Below, piece after piece: positions 38,192 through 48,303 of a stretch of 64,000 nt of DNA. The DNA comes from Campylobacter lari subsp. concheus (GTDB lineage Bacteria; Campylobacterota; Campylobacteria; Campylobacterales; Campylobacteraceae): the NCBI RefSeq assembly GCF_008245025.1, contig NZ_CP043426.1, forward strand, positions 868,001 through 932,000. Direction: 5' to 3'. A model generated the notes under the pieces. That model searched no databases, was not told where the DNA came from, and saw only the letters and a program-made list of their open reading frames with translations. Made by a program: the position numbers and the translations under genes. Positions within the stretch are counted from its first letter, which is position 1; each line of letters opens with the position of its first letter.

Positions 38192-38928
38192 AACTGGTAT
38201 TTTTAATTTTATTTTCTTTACTCACTTTAAAAGCTGAAGAAATTTATGCTAGTTTTGATGTGCTCGCACAAAATCAATCAAAATTATCCTTGCAAAGTGC
38301 TGGTATAGTTAAAGCAATTTATGTGAATATTAATGATAAGGTAAAAAAAGATCAAGTTTTACTTAAACTTGAAGATTCTAGCGAGCAAATAGCCTTAAAA
38401 TTAGCACAAAATGAGTATAAACTTGCCACTCTTGCACTAGAACATGCTAAAAGTTCTTTAGAAAAATTTAAAAAGGTGCAAGAAGTTATAGATAAGCAAA
38501 GTTACGAAAATGTTTTATTTGAATTTCAAAAAGCACAAAGCTTGCAACAAAAAGCCTTTTTAAATATACAACATTATAAAGACTTAATCGATAAAAAAAC
38601 TCTAAAAGCACCTTATGATGGGATTATTTCTAACAAATATATCGACATAGGCGATGGAGCTAAAGGAATTTCTCATATTTTATTTGAATTTTTTTCTTAT
38701 CCAAAAGTAAAATTGCTTTTAAGTTTTGATGAAAAATTTAAAGACAAGGTAAAAATTGATGATATTTTTATTTACAAAATAGACTCAAATGAAAAAGAAT
38801 ATCAAGGTAAAATCACACTTATTTATCCAAGTATAGACATAAAAACACGAAAAATTTATGCAGAAGTTGAAGCCTTAAACTTTACTCCAGGTTCTTTTGG
38901 AGAAGGAAAAATCATCACCAAGGATTAA
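38188..38928 (+). CDS. cmeE: Periplasmic adaptor of the CmeDEF type
   Basis: The 246-residue membrane-fusion protein has a signal peptide (about residues 1-16), a split biotinyl-lipoyl domain (GIVKAIYVNINDKVKKDQVLLKLED near residues 41-64, in parts), a helical hairpin, and KAPYDGIISNKYIDIGDGA. It is unusually short for an RND adaptor, as is CmeE of C. jejuni, and lacks most of the membrane-proximal domain. ATGA coupling with cmeD and two bases to cmeF support one operon. Confidence 0.86.
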   Translation: MKLVFLILFSLLTLKAEEIYASFDVLAQNQSKLSLQSAGIVKAIYVNINDKVKKDQVLLKLEDSSEQIALKLAQNEYKLATLALEHAKSSLEKFKKVQEVIDKQSYENVLFEFQKAQSLQQKAFLNIQHYKDLIDKKTLKAPYDGIISNKYIDIGDGAKGISHILFEFFSYPKVKLLLSFDEKFKDKVKIDDIFIYKIDSNEKEYQGKITLIYPSIDIKTRKIYAEVEALNFTPGSFGEGKIITKD

Positions 38929-38930
38929 TC

Positions 38931-41900
38931 TTGTATCGTTTTGCTATTAATAATCCTATTGCTGTTTTGATGTTTTTTATCGCTTTGGTGATTTTTGGTA
39001 CTTTTTCTATTTTTAGTATGCCTATTAATCTTTATCCAAAAGTAGATATTCCTTTGATTAAAATTACCACTACCGCTAATGGAGATTTAAAATTTATAGA
39101 ATCTAAAATAACCAAAGAAATAGAAAATGCAATTTCAGATGTACAAGGGATAAAAAATATCAATTCTACAAGTTATAATAATTTTTCTATTTCTGTTGTT
39201 GAATTTGAATTAGGCAAAAACTTAGAAGTAGCTGCAAATGATATTAGAGATAAACTTAATACTATTAATCTTCCGGTAAAGCCAACACTAGAAAAAATAT
39301 CCCCCGATGCAGGATCTGTTGTATCATTATTTTTAAGTTCTAAGGATCATTTAAAACTTATGCGTAAGATTGACAATGACATAAAACCATTTTTACAAAA
39401 AATTTCAGGAGTTGGAACGATCAATGATATAGCCTTTTTAAAACCACAAGTTCAAATCAAACTCTTGCCTAATGCCTTGCAAAAATACCACATTAATGCA
39501 CTTGATGTAGCCAAAATCATCCAAAGCCATAATTTTAAACAATATCTAGGTGAGTTTGAAAATTCAAAAGATAATTTCACCATCAAAGGATATTTTGAAG
39601 CACAAAATTTAAAAGAGTTAGAAAATATACGCATTTTTAGTGGAATATTTTTAAAAGATATAGCAAATATTAGCTATGGCTTAGAAGATCAAAAGCAGTT
39701 TGCAATGTTTGATACAAAAGATGGGGTATTGCTTGAACTTAATAAAATTTCTGGTTATAACTCCTTAAAAGTTATAGAAAATATCAAAAATTCCTTAAAA
39801 ACACTACAAACAATAGCAGGCAATGAGGTAGAAATTAAAATAGTTTACGATAAAAGCCAAAACATCTTAAAACATATCAATCAAGTTATCTTTGATATGA
39901 TTTTTGGTGTGATTTTGACACTTTTAATAGTGTATGTATTTTTAAGAAATATCAGTGCAACTATTTTAGCTTTTATTGTTTTACCAACTTCAATTATTTC
40001 TAGTTTTTTTCTCATTAATCTTTTAGGTTATGACATTAATCGCTTAACCATCATAGCTCTTACTTTAAGTATAGGAATTTTTATAGATGATGCTATAGTT
40101 ATTATTGAAAGTATAGCCAAAAAAGCAAAAACACTCCCTCCTTTACAAGCTTCATTTGAAGGGATCAAAGAAATAGGTTTTAGCGTTTTAAGTATTAGTG
40201 CGGTTTTATTGTGTGTGTTTATACCTATTGCTTATATGAATTCAGTTCCTGGTTTATTTTTTAATGTATTAGCTACTAGTGTTGCTTCTGGTGTGATCAT
40301 AAGTTATCTTGTAAGTGTATTTTTAATACCTACCTTAAGTGCTAGATTTTTAAATACTAGCGAAAGCACATTTTATAAAAAAAGTGAATTTTTATTTATA
40401 AAACTTGACTTATTTTATGAAAAGCTACTTTATAAAGTTTTAGCTAATAAAATTAAATTTATCCTATCAACACTTATTATAATTACTTTATGCTTTTCTT
40501 TAACTCCTAAAATAGGATTGGATTTTCTACCTATAGAAGAAGATAGCGAAATACAAGTTTTATTAGAAAGCAAAAACGACTTATCTTTAGAAGCTATGAA
40601 GGAAAAAAGTTTAAAAGTATATGAATATATAAAGCAAGATCCAAGTGTTGCTTATGCATATTTACTTATAGGATATAATGACGCAAAGGAAATTAAAAAA
40701 GCAAAAATTTATGTAAAATTAAAACCTTTAAATGAAAGAAAATTCAGACAGCCTAAGCTTATTAGCCTTTTTCAAGAAAAATTAAACTCCTATGAAGACT
40801 TAAAAATAAAAGTTTTAGAACTCCCTAAAATAGAAGGAGCAGGCATTGAAGATCCAGTTCAAATTCAAATTTTAGGTGATGATTTAAAGTCAATAAAAGA
40901 AGCTATTGATAGAATGAAAGAAGTATTTTCAAAACACGAAGGTTTTGTTGCTATAGATGATAATGAAGGGGATTTAAAAGAAGAGATTGCTATTAATATT
41001 AACAGAGAAAAAGCTGCTAAACTTGGTATTAACCCTCAAGAACTGGCTTATGTTTTGGCTTATTCCTTTGGAAATTTAAGTGTTGGAAATATGGATTATA
41101 AAAATTTTAAAGATGAAATTATTCTTAGCTTTGATGAAGCTTTTAAGCAAAATCCAACCAGTTTAGAGCTAATAGAACTTAAAAATCACAACAATGAAAG
41201 TATAAAACTTGCTAGTATTGCTAGCTTTTCTTATAAAAAAGATCTTTCTTTAATTAACAGACACAATAAAACTACTAGTATAAAACTCACTTCGAGTATA
41301 GAAAACATTTCTTTAGGTGAAGTAAGAAAAATTTTTGAGTCCAATTTAGCTTATATTTTAGGAAAAAATAACCTATCTTTTGCTTATTCTGGTTTTTTGG
41401 ACTTTTTAGATGATACCATTAGTGGATTTTTGTTTTCTATATCTTTAGGAATGATTTTGATTTATCTAATCCTTGCTTCTTTGTATTCAAGCTTAATACT
41501 TCCTTTAATCATCATGATAAGTATGCCTTTGGCCTTTGGTGGAGCTTGTTTTGGAATTTTTATCACAGGAAATCACTTTTCTTTATTTGTACTTGTAGCT
41601 ATTATTTTGCTTTTTGGAATGGTAGGAAAAAATGCTATATTATTAGTAGATGTAGCTAATAAAAAATGCGATGAAGGCATGGAGGTAGAAAAAGCGCTAA
41701 TTTATGCAGGAAAAAGTCGTTTAAGAGCCATTTTGATGACTACTTTTGCGATGATTTTTTCCATGCTTCCTCTAGCACTTTCAAAGGGTTCTGGTTTTGA
41801 AGGAAATTCTCCTATGGCCATTGCTATTATATTCGGACTTATTAGCTCAACTTTACTTACACTTTTAGTAGTGCCAGCTTTATTTAAATTTGCTCATAAT

Positions 41901-41945
41901 TTAGATGTGAAAATTAAAAAAATCTACCAAAGAGAGAAAATTTAA
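38931..41945 (+). CDS. cmeF: RND-family efflux pump of the CmeDEF type
   Basis: The proton-driven inner-membrane pump has 1004 residues and the usual twelve helices with two large periplasmic loops. The proton-relay Asp pair lies in GIFIDDAIVIIES (helix 4, near residue 385). The second half has GMVGKNAILLVDVANKK and FAMIFSMLPLALSKGSGFEGNSP-type blocks. The start is TTG with AAGGA in the end of cmeE. CmeF of C. jejuni (about 1005 residues) exports drugs and bile salts; the same role is inferred. Confidence 0.92.
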   Translation: MYRFAINNPIAVLMFFIALVIFGTFSIFSMPINLYPKVDIPLIKITTTANGDLKFIESKITKEIENAISDVQGIKNINSTSYNNFSISVVEFELGKNLEVAANDIRDKLNTINLPVKPTLEKISPDAGSVVSLFLSSKDHLKLMRKIDNDIKPFLQKISGVGTINDIAFLKPQVQIKLLPNALQKYHINALDVAKIIQSHNFKQYLGEFENSKDNFTIKGYFEAQNLKELENIRIFSGIFLKDIANISYGLEDQKQFAMFDTKDGVLLELNKISGYNSLKVIENIKNSLKTLQTIAGNEVEIKIVYDKSQNILKHINQVIFDMIFGVILTLLIVYVFLRNISATILAFIVLPTSIISSFFLINLLGYDINRLTIIALTLSIGIFIDDAIVIIESIAKKAKTLPPLQASFEGIKEIGFSVLSISAVLLCVFIPIAYMNSVPGLFFNVLATSVASGVIISYLVSVFLIPTLSARFLNTSESTFYKKSEFLFIKLDLFYEKLLYKVLANKIKFILSTLIIITLCFSLTPKIGLDFLPIEEDSEIQVLLESKNDLSLEAMKEKSLKVYEYIKQDPSVAYAYLLIGYNDAKEIKKAKIYVKLKPLNERKFRQPKLISLFQEKLNSYEDLKIKVLELPKIEGAGIEDPVQIQILGDDLKSIKEAIDRMKEVFSKHEGFVAIDDNEGDLKEEIAININREKAAKLGINPQELAYVLAYSFGNLSVGNMDYKNFKDEIILSFDEAFKQNPTSLELIELKNHNNESIKLASIASFSYKKDLSLINRHNKTTSIKLTSSIENISLGEVRKIFESNLAYILGKNNLSFAYSGFLDFLDDTISGFLFSISLGMILIYLILASLYSSLILPLIIMISMPLAFGGACFGIFITGNHFSLFVLVAIILLFGMVGKNAILLVDVANKKCDEGMEVEKALIYAGKSRLRAILMTTFAMIFSMLPLALSKGSGFEGNSPMAIAIIFGLISSTLLTLLVVPALFKFAHNLDVKIKKIYQREKI

Positions 41946-42275
41946 TTAAAAACTCTCATATTCTTTGGCTATAAAGACTTCATCATCTTTTACAATTAAT
42001 GGGCGTTTTATGAGTGTTGGACTTTGTAAAATCATCACTTTAATTTCATCTTGGTCTAAATTTTGAAGTTTTTCTTTATTTAACCCTAATTTTCTAGCAC
42101 TCATACCTGCTGTATTTACAAGCTCTAAAATACTTCTTTTACTAAGCCAAAAACCCAAAGTTTCTTCATCTAGTTTTTTAATGTCTAAAAATGCAAATTC
42201 AATTCGCTTAGAATTTAAATAATCCATAGCTTTTTTAACACTATTGCAATTTTTAATACCATAAAATTTTAACAT
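41946..42275 (-). CDS. ArsC/Spx-family thioredoxin-fold protein (YffB-like)
   Basis: The 109-residue protein starts MLKFYGIKNCNSVKKAMDYL with one Cys at position 10, as in ArsC and Spx-type reductases. It ends in PTLIKRPLIVKDDEVFIA, the family signature. No second active-site Cys of the CxxC kind is present. Arsenate reduction is unlikely without an ars context, and a glutathione- or thiol-linked reductase is possible. It overlaps the 3' end of aroG by seven bases. Confidence 0.82.
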   Translation of the reverse strand: MLKFYGIKNCNSVKKAMDYLNSKRIEFAFLDIKKLDEETLGFWLSKRSILELVNTAGMSARKLGLNKEKLQNLDQDEIKVMILQSPTLIKRPLIVKDDEVFIAKEYESF

Positions 42276-43609
42276 TTTCTTGCCTTTTTAACTAAGTCTG
42301 CTATAATAAATGCTAATTCTAAAGCTTGATCAGCATTTAATCTTGGATCACATTGTGTTTCATAACGTTTAGAAAGTTCTTCTTGAGTGATATTTAAAGA
42401 GCCTCCTACACATTCTGTTACATTTTGCCCTGTCATTTCTAAATGCACCCCACCAGGATACACTCCCTCACTCATAGCTATTTCAAAAAATACACGCACT
42501 TCTTGGATGATTTTATCAAATTCTCTTGTTTTAAAATTACCTGATTTAACTGTATTTGCATGCATAGGATCTATGCTATAAAGTATATTAAATCCTTCTT
42601 GTTTTAACTCTTTAAATAATTTTGGCAAGGCATTTTCTATCTTATCACACCCCATACGAATAATGAAATTTAACCTTCCTGCTTCATTATGCGGATTTAA
42701 AATACTTACTAGCTTTTTTATCTCATCTAAATCATAACTAGTGCTAAGTTTAACACCAAGTGGATTTTTCACCCCGCTTAAAAAATGCACATGTGCTTCA
42801 TCTGCTTTTCTAGTACGCTCACCTATCCAAAGCATATGTGCTGAGCAATCATAAATTTCCCCACTTAAACTATCTACTCTAGTTAAAGCTTCTTCATAAG
42901 GCAAAAGCAAAGCTTCATGAGAAGTATAAAAGGCTGTTTGAGAAAGATTTGGAGTATCAGTGATGCCGCAAGCTTGCATAAAGGCTAAGGCTTGAGTGAT
43001 TTTTTCACTAAGTTCATCATATTTTTTTCCAAGCTCTGCCTTTTTTAAAAAACCCAAATTCCACTTATGCACTACTCTTAAATCTGCTAAACCACCTCTT
43101 GAAAAAGCTCTTAATAAATTTAAAGTTGTAGCACTTTGATAATATGCTTCTAGCATTCTTTTAGGATCAGCTGTTCTTGATTTTTCATTAAATTCAAAAC
43201 CATTAACAATATCCCCACGATAACTTGGAAGTGTTACTCCATCTACTTCTTCAAAATCACTACTTCTTGGCTTTGCAAATTGCCCTGCAACACGCCCTAC
43301 TTTCACTATAGGACAAGATCCTGCAAAAGTAAGCACTATAGCCATTTGAAGCATAACTTTAAACATATCTCTTATATTATCAGCACTAAAATTTACAAAA
43401 CTCTCCGCACAATCTCCTCCTTGGAGTAAAAACGCTTGAGAATTTACAACATTAGCAAGGGATTTTTTTAATTTATCCACCTCACCTGCAAAAACAAGTG
43501 GTGGTAATTTTTCTAATTTTTTAACAACATCTTGCAATTCATTTTCATCAGGATATTGTGGTTGTTGTTGAATTGTATAATTTTTCCAAGAATCTTTAGT
43601 CCATTTCAT
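42269..43609 (-). CDS. aroG: DAHP synthase, class II (plant-type)
   Basis: This enzyme joins phosphoenolpyruvate and erythrose-4-phosphate, the first step of the shikimate pathway to aromatic amino acids and folate. The 446 residues show class II signatures: LLQGGDCAESF (near 78), GRVAGQFAKPRS (near 123), and the metal-binding HLEMTGQNVTECVGGS (near 385). Class I AroF/G/H enzymes are smaller and unrelated in these blocks. AAGGAAG precedes the ATG. Confidence 0.95.
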   Translation of the reverse strand: MKWTKDSWKNYTIQQQPQYPDENELQDVVKKLEKLPPLVFAGEVDKLKKSLANVVNSQAFLLQGGDCAESFVNFSADNIRDMFKVMLQMAIVLTFAGSCPIVKVGRVAGQFAKPRSSDFEEVDGVTLPSYRGDIVNGFEFNEKSRTADPKRMLEAYYQSATTLNLLRAFSRGGLADLRVVHKWNLGFLKKAELGKKYDELSEKITQALAFMQACGITDTPNLSQTAFYTSHEALLLPYEEALTRVDSLSGEIYDCSAHMLWIGERTRKADEAHVHFLSGVKNPLGVKLSTSYDLDEIKKLVSILNPHNEAGRLNFIIRMGCDKIENALPKLFKELKQEGFNILYSIDPMHANTVKSGNFKTREFDKIIQEVRVFFEIAMSEGVYPGGVHLEMTGQNVTECVGGSLNITQEELSKRYETQCDPRLNADQALELAFIIADLVKKARKC

Positions 43610-43639
43610 AACTTAACTTCCTTATTTTAGTAAGCTAAA

Positions 43640-43645
43640 ATTATA
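43640..43645 (-). promoter_or_regulatory. Candidate extended -10 box for aroG
   Basis: On the minus strand TTTTGTATAATTTT lies about 36 bases before the aroG ATG. TG directly before TATAAT resembles an extended -10. It would start aroG independently of the ribosomal operon upstream. Confidence 0.55.
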
Positions 43646-43661
43646 CAAAATAAGACTTAAA

Positions 43662-44015
43662 TTAATATTTTAAAATACTTTCAACGCGTTCAAGACTATC
43701 TTGCTTATATAAAGTTAAGCGCACTATAGAATCTTCTAGCGCTAAAAGATTATGGACTTCATGAGCTTTTAAACTTATACTATTCAGTGTTTTAAGTAGA
43801 ATTTTTTGGTTTAAAACTCCAAAATCAATGGAACCTTTTAATACTTGTATGGTAATATCAAAAGGCGCTTTATGATCTTTCATAAAGCTATCTTTTGACA
43901 TAGTTATGCAGATTTCTTTAGCATAAGTATTTTCTATTTTCTTAGATATATTTATGCCATTTTGAATTTCTTGTTCCCAAGAAATTACTTCATATATTTG
44001 AGTTCTAAATTCCAC
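43662..44015 (-). CDS. Small cupin-domain protein
   Basis: The 117-residue protein reads as a single cupin barrel. It has FMKDHKAPFDITIQVLKGSIDFGV (in parts, near residues 44-68), then SLKAHEVHNLLALEDSIVRLTLYK (in parts, near 81-105). The two His residues resemble cupin metal ligands, although one usual His/Glu pair is missing. The start is GTG, three bases after the rplS stop, with no clear ribosome site, which suggests coupled translation. Function unknown; it may act on tellurite-type stress, as related DUF1971 proteins have been suggested to do. Confidence 0.68.
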   Translation of the reverse strand: MEFRTQIYEVISWEQEIQNGINISKKIENTYAKEICITMSKDSFMKDHKAPFDITIQVLKGSIDFGVLNQKILLKTLNSISLKAHEVHNLLALEDSIVRLTLYKQDSLERVESILKY

Positions 44016-44017
44016 TT

Positions 44018-44374
44018 TTATTTTTTAAGTTCTTTAATACGAGCAGCCTTACCTCTTCTATCTCTTAGATAGAATAATCTAGCACGACGCACACGACCTC
44101 TTCTTAATACTGTAATACTTTCTAAACTTTCACTATAAATAGGGAAAATTCTTTCAACGCCTACATTGTTAGCACCTATTTTGCGCACGATGAAAGTTTC
44201 ATCTACACCATTTCCTCTACGTGCTATACAAATACCTTCAAAATTTTGAATTCTTGTTTTATCGCCTTCTTTAATGCGAATAGCAAGTCTTAAAGTATCT
44301 CCAGCACGAAATTCTGGAACATTTTTACCTTCAATTTGTTTTTGCTCAAATTGCTCAATGTATTTATTTTTCAT
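44018..44374 (-). CDS. rplS: 50S ribosomal protein L19
   Basis: L19 sits at the interface of the ribosomal subunits. The 118 residues carry the typical [20 protein letters not shown] (residues 20-39), [12 protein letters not shown], and the basic C-terminal [23 protein letters not shown]. It follows trmD by 11 bases, the standard rpsP-rimM-trmD-rplS order. Confidence 0.98.
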   Translation of the reverse strand: MKNKYIEQFEQKQIEGKNVPEFRAGDTLRLAIRIKEGDKTRIQNFEGICIARRGNGVDETFIVRKIGANNVGVERIFPIYSESLESITVLRRGRVRRARLFYLRDRRGKAARIKELKK

Positions 44375-44385
44375 AACGATATTCC

Positions 44386-45090
44386 TTAAAATTTGCGTTC
44401 ATGCTTTTGATACAAATCAGGACGAAAATATTTCGTTTTGCAAGACGCCAAAGTAGTTTTTAAAGCTGTGATTCTAGCGTGATTTCCCTTTAAAAACTCT
44501 GAAGGCACATAAAATTTTTTATTTTCCTTTTCAAAAATAAAAGGTTTGGAAAACGATGGAGCTTCTAATAAGTCATTTTCAAAACTTTCTTCACTTAAGC
44601 TTTCACTATTTCCAAGAACATCTTGGATATTTCTGCTAATAGCATCACACATCACCAAAGACGCTAACTCTCCACCTGTAAGTATAAAATCACCTATAGA
44701 AAATACCTCGTTAGCAAATTCTTCCACAATGCGTTCATCCAAACCCTCATATCTACTACTTACAAAGCAAATATGATCTTTTTTGCTTAATCTTTTAGCA
44801 TCAGTTTGCTTAAAAGTCTTAGCACAAGGCAAAAGAAAAACAAAATGAACATTTTTATCTTGCTTTTTAATACGCATTAAACAATCATACAAAGGTTGAG
44901 CTTGTAGTAAAAGCCCTGCGCCTCCTCCTATTTTATAATCATCTACTTTAAAGTGCTTGTTTGTGGTAAATTTTCTAGGATTAATAAAAGTAAATTCTAA
45001 TATCCCCTTTTCTTTTGCCCTTGCCAAAATAGAAGTTTGAAAATAAGGTTCAATAAGCTCTGGGAATAAACTTACAAAAGTATATTTCAT
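44386..45090 (-). CDS. trmD: tRNA (guanine-37-N1)-methyltransferase
   Basis: TrmD forms m1G37 next to the anticodon and prevents frameshifting. The trefoil-knot SAM site shows as [11 protein letters not shown] (near 112) and [14 protein letters not shown] (near 132). N-terminal [13 protein letters not shown] is also typical. The 234 residues match. It overlaps rimM as ATGA. Confidence 0.97.
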   Translation of the reverse strand: MKYTFVSLFPELIEPYFQTSILARAKEKGILEFTFINPRKFTTNKHFKVDDYKIGGGAGLLLQAQPLYDCLMRIKKQDKNVHFVFLLPCAKTFKQTDAKRLSKKDHICFVSSRYEGLDERIVEEFANEVFSIGDFILTGGELASLVMCDAISRNIQDVLGNSESLSEESFENDLLEAPSFSKPFIFEKENKKFYVPSEFLKGNHARITALKTTLASCKTKYFRPDLYQKHERKF

Positions 45091-45611
45091 GAATTTTCTA
45101 AAATATCCAAAGCAGATTGTGTAAATATCTTTTTACTTTCTACATCAACTTTTTGAATATATTTATCAACATAAGGAATATAAAAATTTTTAACCTTTGT
45201 CTGTAGTTTTTCATCGCATTTTATACAAAATAAAAACCCTGCTCCATTTTCTAAAATGTCTTCAACTACACCTAATTTTTGCTCATTTTCAATAACATCA
45301 CATCCAATTATGTCAAAATAAAAATACTCATCTTTTTTTAATTTACAAGTTTCTTTTGTAGCTTCAATAGTTTGAAAAAGAGTAATATTAGTTAAGGTTT
45401 TAGCAGCATCAACACTCTCAAAGCCTTCAAATAAAATCAAAGATCTAATTTTATCAAAAGCCTTTATGGTGTAAATTTTTTGATTAATATCAAAAAATTT
45501 AGCACCTATTTTAAACTGCTCATAAAAATCACTAAAATTATGTAATTTTACATAACCTTTTAAACCAACACTTTTTCCAAGTTTAGCAACTTGAACTAAA
45601 TCACTCTTCAA
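45087..45611 (-). CDS. rimM: 16S rRNA processing protein RimM
   Basis: RimM helps maturation of the 30S head domain. The N-terminal block [20 protein letters not shown] (residues 5-24) and C-terminal PRC-type barrel with [18 protein letters not shown] are typical. The start is TTG, overlapping the khpA end by 11 bases; there is no better start. The length is 174 residues. Confidence 0.94.
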   Translation of the reverse strand: MKSDLVQVAKLGKSVGLKGYVKLHNFSDFYEQFKIGAKFFDINQKIYTIKAFDKIRSLILFEGFESVDAAKTLTNITLFQTIEATKETCKLKKDEYFYFDIIGCDVIENEQKLGVVEDILENGAGFLFCIKCDEKLQTKVKNFYIPYVDKYIQKVDVESKKIFTQSALDILENS

Positions 45612-45846
45612 TGGCTTTTACCGTTATACGATATGAAGTTGCATCTTTAACTTTGTAAGCCATAATAACTGTTTTTATTGCGTTGATTAATTTTCCATTT
45701 TTTCCGATCAACTTACCAGTATCAGATGGATCGACATAAATGATAATTTCAGCAAAATTATTTTCTAAATTTTGTCTTTGTATATCAACTTTTTCAGGAA
45801 AATCAACAATTAATTTTGCGTATTCTCTTAAAAAATTTTCAACCAT
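45601..45846 (-). CDS. khpA: KH-domain RNA-binding protein KhpA
   Basis: This small protein of 81 residues is one type II KH domain. The GxxG loop is GKLIGKNGKLINAIKTV (near residues 43-59). KhpA binds many RNAs, often together with KhpB/Jag. The gene lies between rpsP and rimM, its usual place, three bases after rpsP. Confidence 0.93.
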   Translation of the reverse strand: MVENFLREYAKLIVDFPEKVDIQRQNLENNFAEIIIYVDPSDTGKLIGKNGKLINAIKTVIMAYKVKDATSYRITVKAIEE

Positions 45847-45849
45847 TTT

Positions 45850-46077
45850 TTATTTGCTTGTAATAGCTGCTACTCTATCGCTTAATTTAGCACCTACGCT
45901 TTTCCAATAAGCTAAACGTTCAGCATCAAATTTTACCACTTCAGGCTCAACCATAGGATTATAATATCCAATGCTTTCTATCCAGCTACCATCACGTCTT
46001 TTTCTACTATCAGTTACAACTATACGATAAAATGGTCTTTTTTTACGTCCCATTTTTGTAAGTCTGATTACCGTCAT
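45850..46077 (-). CDS. rpsP: 30S ribosomal protein S16
   Basis: S16 is an early-assembling small-subunit protein. The 75 residues start [24 protein letters not shown], seen in consecutive blocks, followed by [13 protein letters not shown], both family-defining. An AGGAG ribosome site precedes the ATG. It begins a rpsP-khpA-rimM-trmD-rplS operon after a 71-base spacer from ffh. Confidence 0.98.
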   Translation of the reverse strand: MTVIRLTKMGRKKRPFYRIVVTDSRKRRDGSWIESIGYYNPMVEPEVVKFDAERLAYWKSVGAKLSDRVAAITSK

Positions 46078-46115
46078 TTTAATACTCCTAAAAAAATTAA
46101 AATTTTGTTATAGAT

Positions 46116-46121
46116 ATTTTA
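46116..46121 (-). promoter_or_regulatory. Candidate -10 box for the rpsP operon
   Basis: TAAAAT on the minus strand, about 39 bases before the rpsP ATG, in the only sizeable spacer between ffh and rpsP. A single mismatch to TATAAT; no independent support. Confidence 0.35.
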
Positions 46122-46148
46122 ACTCATATATCCATAAAAAAGCTTTAA

Positions 46149-47486
46149 TTATTGCGGTCTTTTAGCTTGCTGCAACATATTCATAAAGTTTTCCATTCCT
46201 TTTTTGTTTGAAAATTTCTTTGCCAACTTAGCTGCATTACTAAATTGTTTTAAAAAGCGATTTACCTCCATTTGAGATAAACCAGCACCCTCTGCAATAC
46301 GACGCTTTCTTGCGTTGTTTAACAAATCAGGATTTTCTCTTTCTTTTGGTGTCATTGATGAAATCATTGCCTTAATATGAATAATTTCTTTAGAATTATC
46401 CAAGTCAATATCTTTAATATTTGCCGCCATAGATGATAAACCAGGTATCATACCAATGATTGATTTCATACTACCAAGTTTTTTAACACTTTCCATTTGA
46501 TTTAAAAAGTCATTAAAATTAAATTCACCTTTTTTAATTTTCTTATTAAGTTTTTTTGCTTCCTTTTCATCAATAATGGCTGCAGTTTTTTCAGCCAAAG
46601 TCGCTAAGTCACCCTCGCCCATAATACGATTAACAATCCTATCAGGGATAAATACTTCTAAATCAGCTACTTTCTCACCAACACCAATAAATCTTAAAGG
46701 CACACCAATTTGTTTTGCTATACCTAGTGCAACGCCACCTTTAGTATCTGCATCAAATTTACTTAAAATAACCCCTGTAATTTCTAAAGCCTCATTAAAG
46801 CTACTTGCAGTCTTAACTCCATCTTGACCACTCATGGCGTCAGCTACATAAAATACTTCATCAGGATTTAAAATAGCTTTTACTTCTTTAAGCTCATTCA
46901 TCAAATCCGTATCGATTGCTAAACGGCCGGCAGTATCTACAAGCAAAACATCATACATAGAATTTTTTGCTTTTTCTAAAGCTTGTTTAGCTACATTTAA
47001 AGGATTATTTTCATTTTCTATAAAAAACAAATCAAGCTCATTAGCTTGAGTGAGTTGTCTTAACTGTTCTACTGCAGCCAATCTTTGCAAATCACATGCA
47101 GCAATTAGTACTTTTTTATTTCTTAACTTTAAATAATTAGCAATTTTTACCGTAGTAGTAGTTTTACCACCACCTTGCAAACCACACATCAAAACAACCG
47201 TAGGTGGCTTACTAGCAAACACAAAACCTTGATTTTTACCTTTAACACTAAGAATTTCTTCTAAATTTTTCTTAATTGAGTCTAAAAATTGTTTTTGACC
47301 TATGCCATTGGTTTTCACATCATTTTCTACTAAAGTAAGTAATTCTTTAGTAACTTTATGATGTACATCTGCTTTTAAAAGGGCTTTTTTTAAAGTGTCA
47401 AGAGCGTTTTTTAAAGCTTTTTCATCATCAACAAAACGAAGTTTATTAACCGCGGATTTAAATGACTCGCTAACTATCTCAAACAC
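46149..47486 (-). CDS. ffh: Signal recognition particle GTPase Ffh
   Basis: Ffh binds 4.5S RNA and nascent signal sequences and targets ribosomes to FtsY and SecYEG. The NG domain has the G1 loop GLQGGGKTTT (near residue 106), DTAGR (near 188) and TKGGVALG. The methionine-rich M domain (about 325-445) has FLKQF and SMKSIIGMIPG blocks. The 445 residues are normal. Confidence 0.97.
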   Translation of the reverse strand: MFEIVSESFKSAVNKLRFVDDEKALKNALDTLKKALLKADVHHKVTKELLTLVENDVKTNGIGQKQFLDSIKKNLEEILSVKGKNQGFVFASKPPTVVLMCGLQGGGKTTTTVKIANYLKLRNKKVLIAACDLQRLAAVEQLRQLTQANELDLFFIENENNPLNVAKQALEKAKNSMYDVLLVDTAGRLAIDTDLMNELKEVKAILNPDEVFYVADAMSGQDGVKTASSFNEALEITGVILSKFDADTKGGVALGIAKQIGVPLRFIGVGEKVADLEVFIPDRIVNRIMGEGDLATLAEKTAAIIDEKEAKKLNKKIKKGEFNFNDFLNQMESVKKLGSMKSIIGMIPGLSSMAANIKDIDLDNSKEIIHIKAMISSMTPKERENPDLLNNARKRRIAEGAGLSQMEVNRFLKQFSNAAKLAKKFSNKKGMENFMNMLQQAKRPQ

Positions 47487-47550
47487 TTTATTTTCCCTTT
47501 ATTAAAATTTTAAAAAGCTAAATTATAAACCCTTTTAGCTTTAAACGCCT

Positions 47551-48303
47551 TTAAAAATTTAAATTTTTTATTTCAAAACCATAAACATTGAAGCTCTCAT
47601 CAAGCAAGGCTTTAAATTGATAATCAAGAATATGCGTTTCATAAGAATGCAAATACATTCTAGAAGAGCTAATTTTTGCATATTTTTCATCACCGATAAT
47701 ACCATGTTTTATATGATTTAAATGCACTCTGATTTGATGTGTTCTACCTGTTTTAATAACTACTTTTATTAAGGTTTTTTTAGCATTTACCATTAAAGGT
47801 ACAACTTGAGTATGAGCTTCTAAGCCAAATTTATCAATTTTACTAAAGGCTCCAGATTTATTTTTTATTGTAGTTATTTTTTCACAAATTTCAAATTCTT
47901 CAGCAATCACTCCATCAACAATAGCTAAATAACTTTTATAAACATTTTGTTTTTTGTATTCTTGAATACATTTTAGTCTAAATTCCTCATCTTTACTTAA
48001 AAGTAAAACTCCACTTGTTTCTTTATCAAGTCTATTGATTAATTTAGCATTATAAACACCTTCTAAATTCTCACTAATCTCTCCATAAGGCTTATTTAAA
48101 GCTATGATTTTATCATCTTCAAAAAGTATTTTTGCTTTTTTTATTTTTTGCACAACAAATCTTGTTTTAGAACTCATTAAAGCTCTAGCTATAACAATCT
48201 TTTTACCCATAGCAAAAACACAGCCCTTATCAATCAAATCTTTTGCTGCGTTATTAGAAATTTTTTCTTGCATTGCAAGCAATTTATAAGCTTTTTCTTG
48301 CAT
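47551..48303 (-). CDS. RluA-family pseudouridine synthase
   Basis: This pseudouridine synthase carries the catalytic Asp in LINRLDKETSGVLLLSK (near residue 92) and the later GRTHQIRVHL block (near 185). The N-terminal part resembles an S4-type RNA-binding domain. At 250 residues it is shorter than E. coli RluD. The target uridine (23S rRNA or tRNA) cannot be read from sequence. It overlaps the 3' end of waaA by 20 bases. Confidence 0.88.
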   Translation of the reverse strand: MQEKAYKLLAMQEKISNNAAKDLIDKGCVFAMGKKIVIARALMSSKTRFVVQKIKKAKILFEDDKIIALNKPYGEISENLEGVYNAKLINRLDKETSGVLLLSKDEEFRLKCIQEYKKQNVYKSYLAIVDGVIAEEFEICEKITTIKNKSGAFSKIDKFGLEAHTQVVPLMVNAKKTLIKVVIKTGRTHQIRVHLNHIKHGIIGDEKYAKISSSRMYLHSYETHILDYQFKALLDESFNVYGFEIKNLNF

